From: Brevundimonas lutea
GTDB lineage: Bacteria > Pseudomonadota > Alphaproteobacteria > Caulobacterales > Caulobacteraceae
Assembly: GCF_003704105.1 (NCBI RefSeq)
Contig: NZ_QUOQ01000003.1
Coordinates: forward strand, 124,001 to 188,000
Direction of reading: 5' to 3'
Length of the DNA stretch: 64,000 bases
Numbering within the stretch: position 1 is the first letter of the stretch; the number at the start of each line of letters is the position of its first letter. Of this stretch, positions 10,390 to 20,090 are shown one piece after another. A program made the translations under genes and the position numbers. The notes beneath the pieces are model-generated. The model made no database searches. It was not told the DNA's origin and saw only the letters and a list, made by a program, of their open reading frames with translations.

Positions 10390-10460
10390 TCGGGCCAGTC
10401 GATCTGGGCGCTTGCCGAACCGTCGTTCGCGCTTCTAATTGGAGGCGAGGGGAGGGGCGG

Positions 10461-11438
10461 ATGGTCGATCAAGTCGCGGACGGTGTCACCGCCTCCCATG
10501 CCGAGGCTTGCGGCGCGTGCGGCGTCGCGCGTGCCGGCCGCTATTGCCACGCCTGCGGACAGGACGGCGAGGCCACGCCCCGTCCGCTAAGGGAGTGGGC
10601 CGAGGAGGCGTTTTCCGAAACAAACCTGGTCGACGGCCGCACCGCCAAGACCCTGGTCGCCCTCATCATCAAGCCGGGCCGCTATCTCGAAGCCTGCCGC
10701 GACGCGGCGGGCAGCATTTATCAGTCGCCGACCAAGCTGTTCGTGGTGATGACGGCGCTGTTCCTGCTGACCCTGAATTTCGCCGGCGTGTCGATGTACC
10801 AGTTCGTCGCCCAGCCGATCGATCCCGCCGCGCCGATCACCGCGCGCGCCGATCCGAACGGATACACGGTGCACCTGACCAATGTCGCCCAGGCCGAAGT
10901 CTGGATGCAGCGGACGGTGGAACCGGGCGTCGATCCCCGGGTCACGGCGGCGATCGAGGCCGAGGCGGCACGCGCTTCGACCGAGTACGATCGTCAGAAC
11001 CTGCTTTACGAAAACCAGAACAACCGGGAGTTGGCGATTGTCGCCGAGCGGCTGACGGCATGGCTGCCTAACGTTGTCTGGCTGCTGCTGCCGGCCTACG
11101 CCCTGCTGCTCGCGCCCTTCTTCGGGCGACGCCGGATGTTGATGGAGCACCTCATCTTCGCCCTTTGGGGCCACGTCACGGCCTTCGCCCTGCTGATTCT
11201 GCTGGCGCTGGCCAACAAATGGGGAGCCGCCCTGCCGGGTTGGGTCTTCATCCCGCCCTATCTGGCCTATGTCACTGTGGCGGCTGCGCGGTACTACGGC
11301 CTGAGTCGAGGCCAGGCGTTATGGCGGGGAACCGTGCATCTCGCCGCCTATGTTCTGCTGGCGGTCATGCCTGTCGCCATCGTCATCGCGTTGTCGGCCA
11401 TGGATCGCGAGGCCTTCGTCACCTTCATCTCGGCCTGA
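10461..11438 (+). CDS. DUF3667-type membrane protein with zinc-ribbon start
   Basis: A 325-residue protein. The N-terminus carries C-x2-C-x8-C-x2-C (CGACG to CHACGQ), a zinc-ribbon-like knuckle. A membrane helix follows (about 90-110), then a long soluble loop, then four to five helices (about 195-320). The knuckle plus ALIIKPGRYLEACRDAAGS and membrane tail match DUF3667, of unknown function. It lies between pdhC and lpdA, but with 70-90 base gaps, so it may not be part of the PDH unit. ATG at 10461 follows GGAGGCGAGGGGAGG. Confidence 0.78.
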   Translation: MVDQVADGVTASHAEACGACGVARAGRYCHACGQDGEATPRPLREWAEEAFSETNLVDGRTAKTLVALIIKPGRYLEACRDAAGSIYQSPTKLFVVMTALFLLTLNFAGVSMYQFVAQPIDPAAPITARADPNGYTVHLTNVAQAEVWMQRTVEPGVDPRVTAAIEAEAARASTEYDRQNLLYENQNNRELAIVAERLTAWLPNVVWLLLPAYALLLAPFFGRRRMLMEHLIFALWGHVTAFALLILLALANKWGAALPGWVFIPPYLAYVTVAAARYYGLSRGQALWRGTVHLAAYVLLAVMPVAIVIALSAMDREAFVTFISA

Positions 11439-11530
11439 CTTTCGGTTTCAGCGAAGCGGGGGTGTGGCCCCCGGCCCCGGTCGCGCGTTAAGAGGACGCG
11501 GAAACCCCCTGTGAAGAAGCGAGGACGCGC

Positions 11531-12934
11531 GTGGCTGACTTCGATCTCATCGTCATCGGTTCGGGCCCGGGCGGCTATGTCGCCGCGATCCGCGCCAGCC
11601 AGCTGGGCCTGAAGGTCGCCATCGTCGAGCGCGAGAATCTGGGCGGCATCTGCCTGAACTGGGGCTGCATCCCCACCAAGGCCCTGCTGAAGTCCGGCGA
11701 GAAGTACGAGAGCCTGAGCCACCTCAAGGACTATGGCCTGTCCGCCGACAAGGTCGGCTTCGACTTCGACGCCATCATCCAGCGCTCGCGCGGCGTGGCG
11801 AAACAGCTGAACGCCGGCGTCGGCTTTCTGATGAAGAAGAACAAGATCGAGGTGATCGAGGGGACCGCCAAGCTCGAGAAGGGCGGCTCGGCCCCCAAGG
11901 TCGTCATCGCGCTAAAGGACGGCAAGTCGCGCACGGTCGAGGCCAAGACGGTGATGCTGGCCGTCGGCGCCCGCGCCCGCGCGCTGCCGCAAATCGGGCT
12001 GGAAGCCGACGGTGAGCGCATCTGGGCCTACCGCGAGGCCATGGCGCCCAAGAAGATGCCCAAGAGCCTTATCGTCATCGGCTCGGGCGCCATCGGCATC
12101 GAGTTCGGCAGCTTCTACCGGGCCCTGGGCTGCGAGGTCACCGTGGTCGAGGCCCTGCCGCGCATCCTTCCGGTGGAGGATGAGGAGGTATCCAAGGCTG
12201 CTCAGAAATCCTTCGAGAAACGCGGCATGAAGTTCCGCGTCGACGCCAAGGTGACCAAGGTCGCCAAGGGCGGGGCGGGCGTGCAGGTGTCGCTGGAGGC
12301 CAAGGGCAAGGCCGAGACCCTGGAGGCCGAGGTCTGCATCTCGGCAGTGGGCATCACCGCCAACACCGACGGCATCGGTCTGGAGGCGCTGGGCGTCGAG
12401 CTGGACCGCGGGCACATCAAGACCGACAAGCACTGCCAGACCAACGTCAAAGGTCTGTACGCCATCGGCGACTGCACCGGCGCGCCCTGGCTGGCGCACA
12501 AGGCCTCGCACGAAGGCATCCACGCCGCCGAGCACATCGCCGGCTTCGCGACCCCCAACGTCCACTCGCCGATCGCCGGCTGCACCTATTCCCAGCCCCA
12601 GGTCGCCTCGGTCGGGATCACCGAACAGGGCGCGCGCGACGCCAAGCGCGAGGTCAAGATCGGCCGCTTCCCCTTCAAGGTGAACGGCAAGGCCATCGCC
12701 TCGGGCGACACCGACGGCTTCGTCAAGACCATCTTCGACGCCAGGACCGGCGCCCTGATCGGCGCTCACATGATCGGCGCCGAGGTCACTGAGATGATCC
12801 AGGGCTATGTCACCGCCATCACCATGGAGGCGACCGAGGAGGACATCCAGGGCACGGTCTATCCGCACCCGACCATGTCCGAGGCCATGCACGAGGCCGC
12901 GCTGGACGCCTATGGCCGGGTGATTCACATATGA
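11531..12934 (+). CDS. lpdA: Dihydrolipoyl dehydrogenase (E3)
   Basis: FAD flavoprotein that re-oxidises dihydrolipoamide of the PDH complex and reduces NAD+. It shows the N-terminal GSGPGGYVAAI dinucleotide fold, the redox disulfide GGICLNWGCIPTKALLK, a second Rossmann motif IGSGAIGIEFG, and the C-terminal catalytic His-Glu region HPTMSEAMHEAAL. 467 residues. The GTG start at 11531 is supported by GAGG ten bases upstream. Being downstream of pdhC suggests the copy dedicated to PDH. Confidence 0.97.
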   Translation: MADFDLIVIGSGPGGYVAAIRASQLGLKVAIVERENLGGICLNWGCIPTKALLKSGEKYESLSHLKDYGLSADKVGFDFDAIIQRSRGVAKQLNAGVGFLMKKNKIEVIEGTAKLEKGGSAPKVVIALKDGKSRTVEAKTVMLAVGARARALPQIGLEADGERIWAYREAMAPKKMPKSLIVIGSGAIGIEFGSFYRALGCEVTVVEALPRILPVEDEEVSKAAQKSFEKRGMKFRVDAKVTKVAKGGAGVQVSLEAKGKAETLEAEVCISAVGITANTDGIGLEALGVELDRGHIKTDKHCQTNVKGLYAIGDCTGAPWLAHKASHEGIHAAEHIAGFATPNVHSPIAGCTYSQPQVASVGITEQGARDAKREVKIGRFPFKVNGKAIASGDTDGFVKTIFDARTGALIGAHMIGAEVTEMIQGYVTAITMEATEEDIQGTVYPHPTMSEAMHEAALDAYGRVIHI

Positions 12935-13128
12935 GCGGTCGCTTCGCGCGGGTCACCAACCACGACGGCAAGGTCCACTGGGTGAACCTGGACCACGTGC
13001 GGATGATCGCCGAGTTGAAGCCGGTCAAGAACAACACGGCCCGCACGGCGATCCACATCGACTCCTACTGGGTCGAGCGCCAGCTGCAGGTGGTCGAGAC
13101 ACCCGAGGACATCCTGGGGCAGGGGTAG
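12931..13128 (+). CDS. Small soluble protein coupled to lpdA, unknown
   Basis: A 65-residue protein whose ATG overlaps the lpdA stop (ATGA). The layout VTNHDGKVHWVNLDHVRMI then HIDSYWVERQLQVVETPEDIL resembles the small beta-barrel fold of FlbD-like proteins, but the match is loose. No family is assigned. Coupling argues it is a real gene. A large inverted repeat follows it. Confidence 0.65.
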   Translation: MSGRFARVTNHDGKVHWVNLDHVRMIAELKPVKNNTARTAIHIDSYWVERQLQVVETPEDILGQG

Positions 13129-13160
13129 GCTGGCTGAGTTTGCGCCTGCCTAAATCGCTC

Positions 13161-13259
13161 CGCCTCCCCGGCGTAGGCCGGGGTCCAGGACAGCGAGCGC
13201 CGACCCTCGCAACGATCTCACACAAGCCCTCCTGGCCCCCGGCCTACGCCGGGGAGGCG
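13161..13259. repeat. Long inverted repeat (29-bp arms) between lpdA unit and the M16 peptidase gene
   Basis: Left arm 13161-13189 (begins CGCCTCCCCGGCGTAGGCCG) and right arm 13231-13259 are reverse complements except at one or two positions, separated by 41 bases. Inside each arm CCCCGGCGTAGGCCGGGG is itself palindromic. This has the form of a dispersed intergenic repeat element (REP/BIME-like) and could also fold as a terminator. No second copy was noticed in the window. Confidence 0.8.
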
Positions 13260-13362
13260 GGATAGGTCGGTGTGGACGATTGTTAATCCGCGATCGTCCC
13301 TGACGCTCTTTCCGGCTCCAGTTCCCCCCGCTAGCGTGTCCGGCCTCGAGGGAAACTGATCC

Positions 13363-16236
13363 ATGCGCCTAAAATCCACACTGCTGGCCGGTCTGTCGGC
13401 CGTCGCTCTGATGTCGATCGCTGCGCCGGTGGTGGCTCAGCAAGCCGGGCAGGGGGCTGTCCCGGCCGCGTCGGCCTCAACCGAGAGCCTGATGCCGGTC
13501 GAGGAGTTCCGGCTGGAGAACGGCCTCAAGGTGGTGTTCCACATCGACCGCTCCGACCCCGTGGTCGCCGTTGTGCTGGCGGCGCATGTGGGATCGGCCA
13601 GCGAACTGCCGGGGCGCACCGGCTTCGCCCACCTGTTCGAGCATCTGTTCTTTCTGAATTCAGAGAACCTGGGTCCCGGCGGGCTGGACGCCATGAGCGC
13701 CCGGATCGGCGGCTCAGGCGCCAACGGCTCGACCAGCCGCGACATCACCGACTATCTCCAGACCGTGCCCAACGACGCCCTGGAGAAGATGATCTGGGCC
13801 GAGGCGGACAAGCTGGGCTATTTCATCAACACCGTCACTGACCCTGTTCTCGCCAAGGAGAAGCAGGTCGTGAAGAACGAGAAGCGGCAGTCGGTCGACA
13901 CCCAGCCCTATGGCCACACCCACACGGTGATCCCCGGCGCGCTCTATCCCGCCGACCATCCGTACAGTTGGTCGGTGATCGGCTCATTGGCCGATCTGGA
14001 TGCGGCGACGCTTGAGGACGTGCGCGGCTTCTATCGGCAGCATTACACGCCCGGCAACGCCACCCTGGTCGTCGCCGGCGACTTCGATACCGCGCAGGCG
14101 CGAGCCTGGGTCGAGAAATACTTCGCCGAGATCCCTGCAGGATCGCCTGTGGCCGAGCCTGAGCCCCGGCCGGCCCAGCTGTCGGACACCATAAGCCTGT
14201 TCCACGAGGACCAGTTCGCCCAGCTGCCAGAACTGACCCTGGTGTGGCCGACCGTGCCGCGGATGCACCCGGACGAGCAGGCGCTGGATGTGCTGCAGGA
14301 GCTGCTGACGGACGGCAAGGAATCGCCGCTGACGGCCGTGCTCGTGGACGAGGAGAAGCTGACCGACGAGGTCATCGCCTATTCCGACAACGGCCGCCTG
14401 GCCGGCGAGGCCTATGTCGTGGTGCGCGGCTTCGAAGGAGTCGATCTGGACACGGTGCGCGCCGCGCTGGATGCTGGCTTCGCCCGGTTCGAGCGGGACG
14501 GTGTCGACGCCGAGGCCCTGGCGCGCATCAAGACCATGAACGAGGCGAATTTCTACGGCCGCCTCGGCAGCGTGTTGCAGAAGGCGTCGAGCCTGGCACG
14601 CTACGACCTGTTCGGCGGCTCGGCAGACGCGGAGTTGGCGGCCCTGCGCGCCGTCACCGCCGAGGACGTGATGCGGGTCTACCGCACCTACATCAAGGAT
14701 CGCCCGCACGTGGCGACCAGCTTCGTGCCGCAGGGGCAATTGGCCCTGGCCCTGGAGGGCTCGACCCAGGCCGAGGTTGTGATCGAGCCGATCGTCCAGG
14801 GGGCGGAGGCGGCGGTCGATCCCGCGGCGGGGCAGGGGGCCCAGGTGGCCCGCACGCCTTCCAGCTTCGACCGCACCCAGGAGCCGCCGTCCGGCGCCAC
14901 GCCGGTGGTCGAGGTTCCGGCCATCTGGGACGCCAGCCTGCCGAACGGCCTGACCGTGATGGGCATCCAGGACGACGAGGTTCCTCTGGCCAGTTTCGAG
15001 ATCACCATCGACGGTGGCCGCCTGTTCGACGATCCGGAGCGACCCGGCGCGGCCAATCTGCTGGCGCAGCTGATGGACAAGGGCACGGCCGACAAAACGC
15101 CGGCCGAGCTGGAGAACGCCCTGAAGTCGCTGGGCGCGACCCTGAACATCCGGGCCGAGGACGAGCGGTTCGTCATTTCCGGCCGGACCCTGGCGCGCAA
15201 TTTCGCGCCGACGATGGCCCTGGTCGAAGAGGTGCTGCTGGAGCCGCGCTGGGACGAGACCGAACTGGCTCTGGCCAAGGCGGCCACCACCTCCGCGATC
15301 CAGAGCCAGCGCGCCGTGCCGATGCTGCGGGCCGCGCGGGTGTTCGACCTGGTCACCTACGGCGAGGACCACATCCTGGCTGACAGCGCCCTGGGCACGG
15401 AGGCCTCGGTGGCCGCCCTGACCATGGACGACCTCAAGCGATACATGAGCACGAACCTGGCGCCGAACATCGCCCGCGTTCGCGTGGTCGGCGACGTCGA
15501 TCAGGCCACGGTCACGGCGGCTCTACAGGGGCTGGGCACGCGCTGGCAGGCGCGCGAGGTCGAGGTTCCGGAATGGCCGCGTCCGGCCGCGCCCGAGGCG
15601 TCGCGTGTGGTCTTCTACGATGTGCCGGGAGCCAGCCAGTCGGTGCTGATGTTCGGCTATCCGGCTCTGACGCGAGCCGATCCGGACTATTATCCGGCCA
15701 CCATGATGAACTACCGGCTGGGCGGTGGCGGTTTCGCGTCTCGCCTGACCCAGCAACTGCGCGAGGGGCAGGGCTATACCTACGGAATCCGTTCGGGCTT
15801 CGCGGGCGGTGATGACTTCGGGACGTTCAGCATCGCCAGCCCGGTGCGGGCCAATGTGACGCTGGAGGCCGCGGCCCTGACCCGCGACATCGCCCGCGAC
15901 TTTGGCGCGACCTTCACGGCCGAGGATCTCGACGTAACGCAGAGCTACATGACCAAGAGCCGCGCGCGGTCGTTCGAGACGGCCGGCGCCAAGCTGGGCC
16001 TCTTGGCCAATATTGGCGACTATGGCCTGCCGCGCGATTATGTGGCCCGCGAACAGGCGGTCACCGAGGCGATGACCGTGGAGCAGATCCAGGCGCTGGC
16101 GAGCCGGCTGATCCGCACCGACGCCATGACCTATGTCGTGGTCGGGGACGCCGCGACCCAGGCGGGGCGTCTCGAGGCCTTGGGCTACGGCGCGCCGGTG
16201 CTGGTCAATGAGCGGGTCGAGGCGGCCGAGGAATAG
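13363..16236 (+). CDS. Secreted M16 family zinc metallopeptidase
   Basis: A periplasmic or exported pitrilysin-type peptidase of 957 residues. The signal peptide is about 1-25 (cleavage after PVVAQ). Two M16 halves follow. The first carries the inverted zinc motif HLFEH at 90-94 and the distal glutamate in KNEKRQ about 80 residues later. The second half (from about 525) has no HxxEH motif, so it is the usual non-catalytic partner domain. Single-gene unit downstream of the inverted repeat. Natural substrate unknown; other members degrade short peptides. Confidence 0.93.
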   Translation: MRLKSTLLAGLSAVALMSIAAPVVAQQAGQGAVPAASASTESLMPVEEFRLENGLKVVFHIDRSDPVVAVVLAAHVGSASELPGRTGFAHLFEHLFFLNSENLGPGGLDAMSARIGGSGANGSTSRDITDYLQTVPNDALEKMIWAEADKLGYFINTVTDPVLAKEKQVVKNEKRQSVDTQPYGHTHTVIPGALYPADHPYSWSVIGSLADLDAATLEDVRGFYRQHYTPGNATLVVAGDFDTAQARAWVEKYFAEIPAGSPVAEPEPRPAQLSDTISLFHEDQFAQLPELTLVWPTVPRMHPDEQALDVLQELLTDGKESPLTAVLVDEEKLTDEVIAYSDNGRLAGEAYVVVRGFEGVDLDTVRAALDAGFARFERDGVDAEALARIKTMNEANFYGRLGSVLQKASSLARYDLFGGSADAELAALRAVTAEDVMRVYRTYIKDRPHVATSFVPQGQLALALEGSTQAEVVIEPIVQGAEAAVDPAAGQGAQVARTPSSFDRTQEPPSGATPVVEVPAIWDASLPNGLTVMGIQDDEVPLASFEITIDGGRLFDDPERPGAANLLAQLMDKGTADKTPAELENALKSLGATLNIRAEDERFVISGRTLARNFAPTMALVEEVLLEPRWDETELALAKAATTSAIQSQRAVPMLRAARVFDLVTYGEDHILADSALGTEASVAALTMDDLKRYMSTNLAPNIARVRVVGDVDQATVTAALQGLGTRWQAREVEVPEWPRPAAPEASRVVFYDVPGASQSVLMFGYPALTRADPDYYPATMMNYRLGGGGFASRLTQQLREGQGYTYGIRSGFAGGDDFGTFSIASPVRANVTLEAAALTRDIARDFGATFTAEDLDVTQSYMTKSRARSFETAGAKLGLLANIGDYGLPRDYVAREQAVTEAMTVEQIQALASRLIRTDAMTYVVVGDAATQAGRLEALGYGAPVLVNERVEAAEE

Positions 16237-16246
16237 GCGCCGCCGT

Positions 16247-16429
16247 TTAGCGCTTCTTGCCCAGCTCGGCCGCGATGTCCTTGGTCAGGCGGCCGACCTT
16301 GCGGTGGGCGGCGGTGATCTGGTCGCGACTGACGCCCCAGCGCTTCATCCAGTATTCCACGGCCTTGCGCTCGGACAGGTCCAGCCGGTCCTTGTCGATG
16401 AAGCCGCGCTTGTCCTTGAGACCCGCCAT
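16247..16429 (-). CDS. DUF3606 small protein
   Basis: A 60-residue protein starting MAGLKDKRGFIDKDRLDLSE. The core KAVEYWMKRWGVSRDQITAAHRKVG has the tyrosine-tryptophan and hydrophobic spacing of DUF3606, a short helical family found widely in proteobacteria. The ATG at 16429 is chosen over an upstream ATG because AGAGGA lies at proper spacing and family similarity starts here. It converges with the M16 gene, with stops 10 bases apart. Function unknown. Confidence 0.75.
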   Translation of the reverse strand: MAGLKDKRGFIDKDRLDLSERKAVEYWMKRWGVSRDQITAAHRKVGRLTKDIAAELGKKR

Positions 16430-16705
16430 TTTCGATCCTCTCTGAGGTCGGAAGGGTAGCAGGCTGGCGCGGCTCGGGAGAAGCCGGTTCGCATGATCCA
16501 CAATGCGCCTAAGATATATTATGCGAAATGTGACGTTCAGTGTGCTCGGATCACAACGCTATCCGCGACACAGTGACCGCAGACGGTCGTTTCGTCATTC
16601 TGACAAGGAACCACAGCCAAGCTGTCATGCAGCGGCTTCATAGGCGGGCTCACGACGCGCTGGAAACGCTCCGGATTCGGAGGGTCGCGTCGAGGGATCG
16701 ACATC

Positions 16706-19249
16706 ATGACCGCTCGCCGCGCGCTCGCCTCCACCTCCGCCATCGCGCTACTGACCGCCGTGGCCACGCCCGCGCTGGCACAGCCGCAACAGGACGACGT
16801 CACGGTTCTGGACGAGATCGTCGTCCAGTCGCAGCGGATCGCCCAGGAAGACGCGCTGGCCAACTACCGTCGCTCGGACGCCATCGCCAACTATGTGGCC
16901 GCCGACGACGTCGGCCAGTTCGTCGATCAGAACGTGGCCGAAAGCCTGTCGCGCCTGCCGGGCGTGTCGATCACCCGCGACCAGGGCGAAGGTCGGTTCG
17001 TCAGCGTGCGCGGCGTGCCGCCCGGCCTGTCGACCGTGACCATCAATGGCATGCGCATCGGCACGCCCGAGGCCGGCGACCGCGCCGTGCCGCTGGACGT
17101 CATCCCTGCGGGCTCGATCGACCTCTTGGAAATCGTCAAGGTCCCTACTCCCGACATGCCGGGTGACGCCGTCGGCGGCGCCATCGACGTGCGCTCAGGC
17201 TCGCCGTTCGACGAGAGCCGCCGCCAGAATTTCCGTTATCGTGTCGAGGGTTCCTACGCCGAGCTCAGCGAGGACTGGAGCCCCGATCTGCGGCTCAACT
17301 TCAGCGACGTATTCTCGCTGAGCGGCGGCGCGCCTGACTTCGGCGTCTCGGCCGGCGTGAACTTCGTCGACCGGAACTTCCAGTCGGACAACATCGAGGC
17401 GGTCTACGATTTCAACGACGATCTGGGCGACGACGTCTTCGTCATCGAGGAAATCGACGCCCGGAAGTATTTCGTGAACCGCGAGCGCTTCGGGGCCAAT
17501 CTGAACCTGGAATACCGGCCGTCTGGCGAGGACACCTTCTACGCCAACGGCCTGTTCAGCCGCTTCAAGGACGCCGAGACACGCCAGCGCAGCGGCTTCG
17601 TGTTCGCCGATGGCGAGGTGACGGCGGTCGAGGGCGACACCGTCACTTGGTCCGACATCCCCGAGGACGCCTTCCGCCGCCGCATCCGCTTCCGCACCAA
17701 GGAGCAGGAAACCTTCGCCCTGTCCGCCGGCGGCGAGCACGTGCGCGGCCTGTGGACCGTCGAATACCAGCTGGGCCACTCCATCACCGACGAGAACGTC
17801 GCCGACGAGGTCGAGGGCCGGTTCGAGAACGACGTCTCGGGCGGCACGGCGAATGTGACCTACGGGCGCGGCATCCCCAGCTTCACCATCGACAACCCCG
17901 GCTACCTCGACAACGCCAACTATGTACTGGACCGGGCGGTGATCGCGCCGATCTTCGTCGACGACAACGACACCAACCTGACCCTGGACGTCACCCGAGC
18001 CGACGCCTTCATGCCGGGCCTGACGATCAAGGCCGGCCTGGATTACCGGACCAAGGACAAGGACTCCGATCCCGGCGAGGCCGAGCTGCGGGACGTGCCT
18101 GACGCGCGCCTGGACCAATTCACGGGTTCGGGTTTCAACTATCCCTTCCATCCGCTGGGCGACGGCATTTCCAGCGGCGCCTTCGTCGACTTCTTCAATC
18201 AGGGCGGCTTCGCCGAGCGCCCCCAGGACGCGGCCGAGAACCTGGTGCTGCTGGACGCCGAGGACTTTCAGGCGACCGAAGACGTCACCGCCGGTTATCT
18301 GATGGGCACCTGGGACAACGGTCCTTGGCGGGTGATCGCCGGCGCCCGGGTCGAGAACACCCGGTTCGACGCCGACGGCAATCAGCTGACCTTCGACGAC
18401 AACGGCGATCTCAGCCTGTCGTCGCGCTCGGTCAGCACCGACTACACCAATGTGCTGCCGGGCGTGCATGTGCGCTACGAGCCCACGCCCGATCTGGTGA
18501 TCCGCGCGGCCTGGTCGAACACCATCGCCCGGCCCAGCTTTTCGGACATCTCGCCACGCGCAGAGATCAACACTGAGGACCTGGAGATCGAGGCCGGCAA
18601 TCCGGAGCTGGACCCCTATGAGTCAGCCAATCTGGACCTGATGATCGACTGGTACGCCGGCAGCGGCTCGGTCGTGTCCTTCGGCGTCTTCTCGAAAGAC
18701 ATCGACGGCTTCATCGTCGAGCGCACCTTCCAGGACGACGCGGAGTTCCCGGGCTTCGACGTGACCCGCCCGGTCAACGGAACCGAGGCGTCGATCCGGG
18801 GTCTCGAGTTCAATGTCCAGCAGGACCTGGGCGTCTGGTCGGGCGCCATGCAGGGCCTGCTGGTCGGCGCCAATCTGACCTTGTTGGACTCCGAATTCAC
18901 TGTGGACGGCCGTTCGGACACCTTCTCCCTGCCCCAGACCGCCGAAGAGACCGCCAACCTCTACGTCGGCTATGAGCGCGGCGGCTTCTCGGGTCGGCTC
19001 AGCTACGCCTTCCGCGGCGAGTATCTGGAGGAGATCGGCGACGACAAGAACTTCGACCTGTTCGTCCGGGACAGCCAGCAGCTGGATTTTACCGCGTCCT
19101 ACCGGATCACCCCGGCGGTCGAGGTGCTTTTCGAGGCCCAGAACCTGCTGAACGATCCTCTGGAGCTCTATCAGGGCGAGGAGCGCTACACCTTCCAGTT
19201 CGAGGAATACGGCCGCACTTTCGCCGTGGGCCTGAAGGGCCGGTTCTGA
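16706..19249 (+). CDS. TonB-dependent outer-membrane receptor
   Basis: 847 residues: signal peptide (1-25, ending TPALAQ), a TonB-box-like stretch DVTVLDEIVV, plug domain (about 45-160, with LSRLPGVSITRDQGEGRFVSVRG), then a 22-strand type barrel ending in an aromatic residue (GLKGRF), as outer-membrane proteins do. The plug signature is that of the Caulobacterales TonB receptors used for sugar or peptide uptake, but nothing in the neighbourhood names the ligand. The upstream 276 bases (16430-16705) are AT-rich near 16510-16535 and probably hold the promoter. No FecI/FecR pair is nearby. Confidence 0.93.
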   Translation: MTARRALASTSAIALLTAVATPALAQPQQDDVTVLDEIVVQSQRIAQEDALANYRRSDAIANYVAADDVGQFVDQNVAESLSRLPGVSITRDQGEGRFVSVRGVPPGLSTVTINGMRIGTPEAGDRAVPLDVIPAGSIDLLEIVKVPTPDMPGDAVGGAIDVRSGSPFDESRRQNFRYRVEGSYAELSEDWSPDLRLNFSDVFSLSGGAPDFGVSAGVNFVDRNFQSDNIEAVYDFNDDLGDDVFVIEEIDARKYFVNRERFGANLNLEYRPSGEDTFYANGLFSRFKDAETRQRSGFVFADGEVTAVEGDTVTWSDIPEDAFRRRIRFRTKEQETFALSAGGEHVRGLWTVEYQLGHSITDENVADEVEGRFENDVSGGTANVTYGRGIPSFTIDNPGYLDNANYVLDRAVIAPIFVDDNDTNLTLDVTRADAFMPGLTIKAGLDYRTKDKDSDPGEAELRDVPDARLDQFTGSGFNYPFHPLGDGISSGAFVDFFNQGGFAERPQDAAENLVLLDAEDFQATEDVTAGYLMGTWDNGPWRVIAGARVENTRFDADGNQLTFDDNGDLSLSSRSVSTDYTNVLPGVHVRYEPTPDLVIRAAWSNTIARPSFSDISPRAEINTEDLEIEAGNPELDPYESANLDLMIDWYAGSGSVVSFGVFSKDIDGFIVERTFQDDAEFPGFDVTRPVNGTEASIRGLEFNVQQDLGVWSGAMQGLLVGANLTLLDSEFTVDGRSDTFSLPQTAEETANLYVGYERGGFSGRLSYAFRGEYLEEIGDDKNFDLFVRDSQQLDFTASYRITPAVEVLFEAQNLLNDPLELYQGEERYTFQFEEYGRTFAVGLKGRF

Positions 19250-19257
19250 TCCGGTTT

Positions 19258-19280
19258 GGGGCGGCCGTTCGGGTCGCCCC
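19258..19280. terminator. Hairpin between convergent TonB receptor and MBL hydrolase genes
   Basis: GGGGCG (19258-19263) pairs with CGCCCC (19275-19280) with further inner C/G pairing, located exactly between two converging stops. No T run, so probably a weak bidirectional terminator. Confidence 0.45.
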
Positions 19281-19286
19281 TCCCCG

Positions 19287-20090
19287 CTACATCGGAACGG
19301 TGAAGGTCATGCCGTCATGGGCGGGCTCGACGCCCTCGGGCAGGCGCGCCTTCAGGGTGGCGTAGTCCAGGTCGATATGCAGGTTGGTCAGGATGGCGCG
19401 GCCGACGCCGGCGCGCGCGATCCAGTCCAGAGCCTTGTCCACATGGGCGTGGGTCGGGTGCGGCGTCCAGCGCAGGGCGTCGACGATCCACACAGCCGAG
19501 CCGCGCACGACTTCCAATGCTGCCTCATCAATGTCTGATACATCACTGGAATAGCTGACATTTCCTAGACGGTATCCGACAGCGCGGATGGGCCCGTGGG
19601 CCTGATCGTAGGTGGTGATCGGAATGGCGCCGCCCAGGCCTCGCACCTCGGACGCGGCGCCGAAGGGCGGGATATCCACAGGCTCGCAAATCGCGGGATA
19701 ACCCAGTTTCGGCGCGAAGATGTAGTCGAAGCGGTGCGTGAGGGCGGCGTGCGTGGCCGCGTCCATCCAGCACGGGATCTTCTCCCGCCGCCGCAGGGCG
19801 AAGACGCGCAGGTCGTCGATGCCGTGGGTCTGATCGGCGTGGTCGTGGGTGTAGAGCACCGCATCCAGGGCGGTGACCTCCGCCGCCAGCAACTGGGCGC
19901 GCAGGTCCGGCGATGTGTCGATCACGACCGTGGTCTGGCCCCCCTCCCCGCGCCGGCGTGCCAGCAGCGAGCAGCGGGTACGGCGGTTTCGGGGCTCGGT
20001 CGGATCGCAGTCGCCCCAGTCGCCGTCTCCGCGCGGCACGCCGCCTGACGAGCCGCAGCCGAGGATGGTGATCTCCAGCTCGCCGCTCAT
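19287..20090 (-). CDS. MBL-fold metallohydrolase, PhnP/RNase Z-like
   Basis: A 267-residue metallo-beta-lactamase-fold hydrolase with GCGSSGGVPRGDGDWGDCDP at the N-terminus and the metal motif THDHADQTHGIDDLR, the arrangement of PhnP-like phosphodiesterases. The usual last His of HxHxDH is Gln here, which is seen in this subgroup. Substrate unknown; a cyclic phosphodiester is the family precedent. Last gene of the rlpA-tmk-holB-tatD operon; its ATG overlaps the tatD stop. Confidence 0.88.
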   Translation of the reverse strand: MSGELEITILGCGSSGGVPRGDGDWGDCDPTEPRNRRTRCSLLARRRGEGGQTTVVIDTSPDLRAQLLAAEVTALDAVLYTHDHADQTHGIDDLRVFALRRREKIPCWMDAATHAALTHRFDYIFAPKLGYPAICEPVDIPPFGAASEVRGLGGAIPITTYDQAHGPIRAVGYRLGNVSYSSDVSDIDEAALEVVRGSAVWIVDALRWTPHPTHAHVDKALDWIARAGVGRAILTNLHIDLDYATLKARLPEGVEPAHDGMTFTVPM

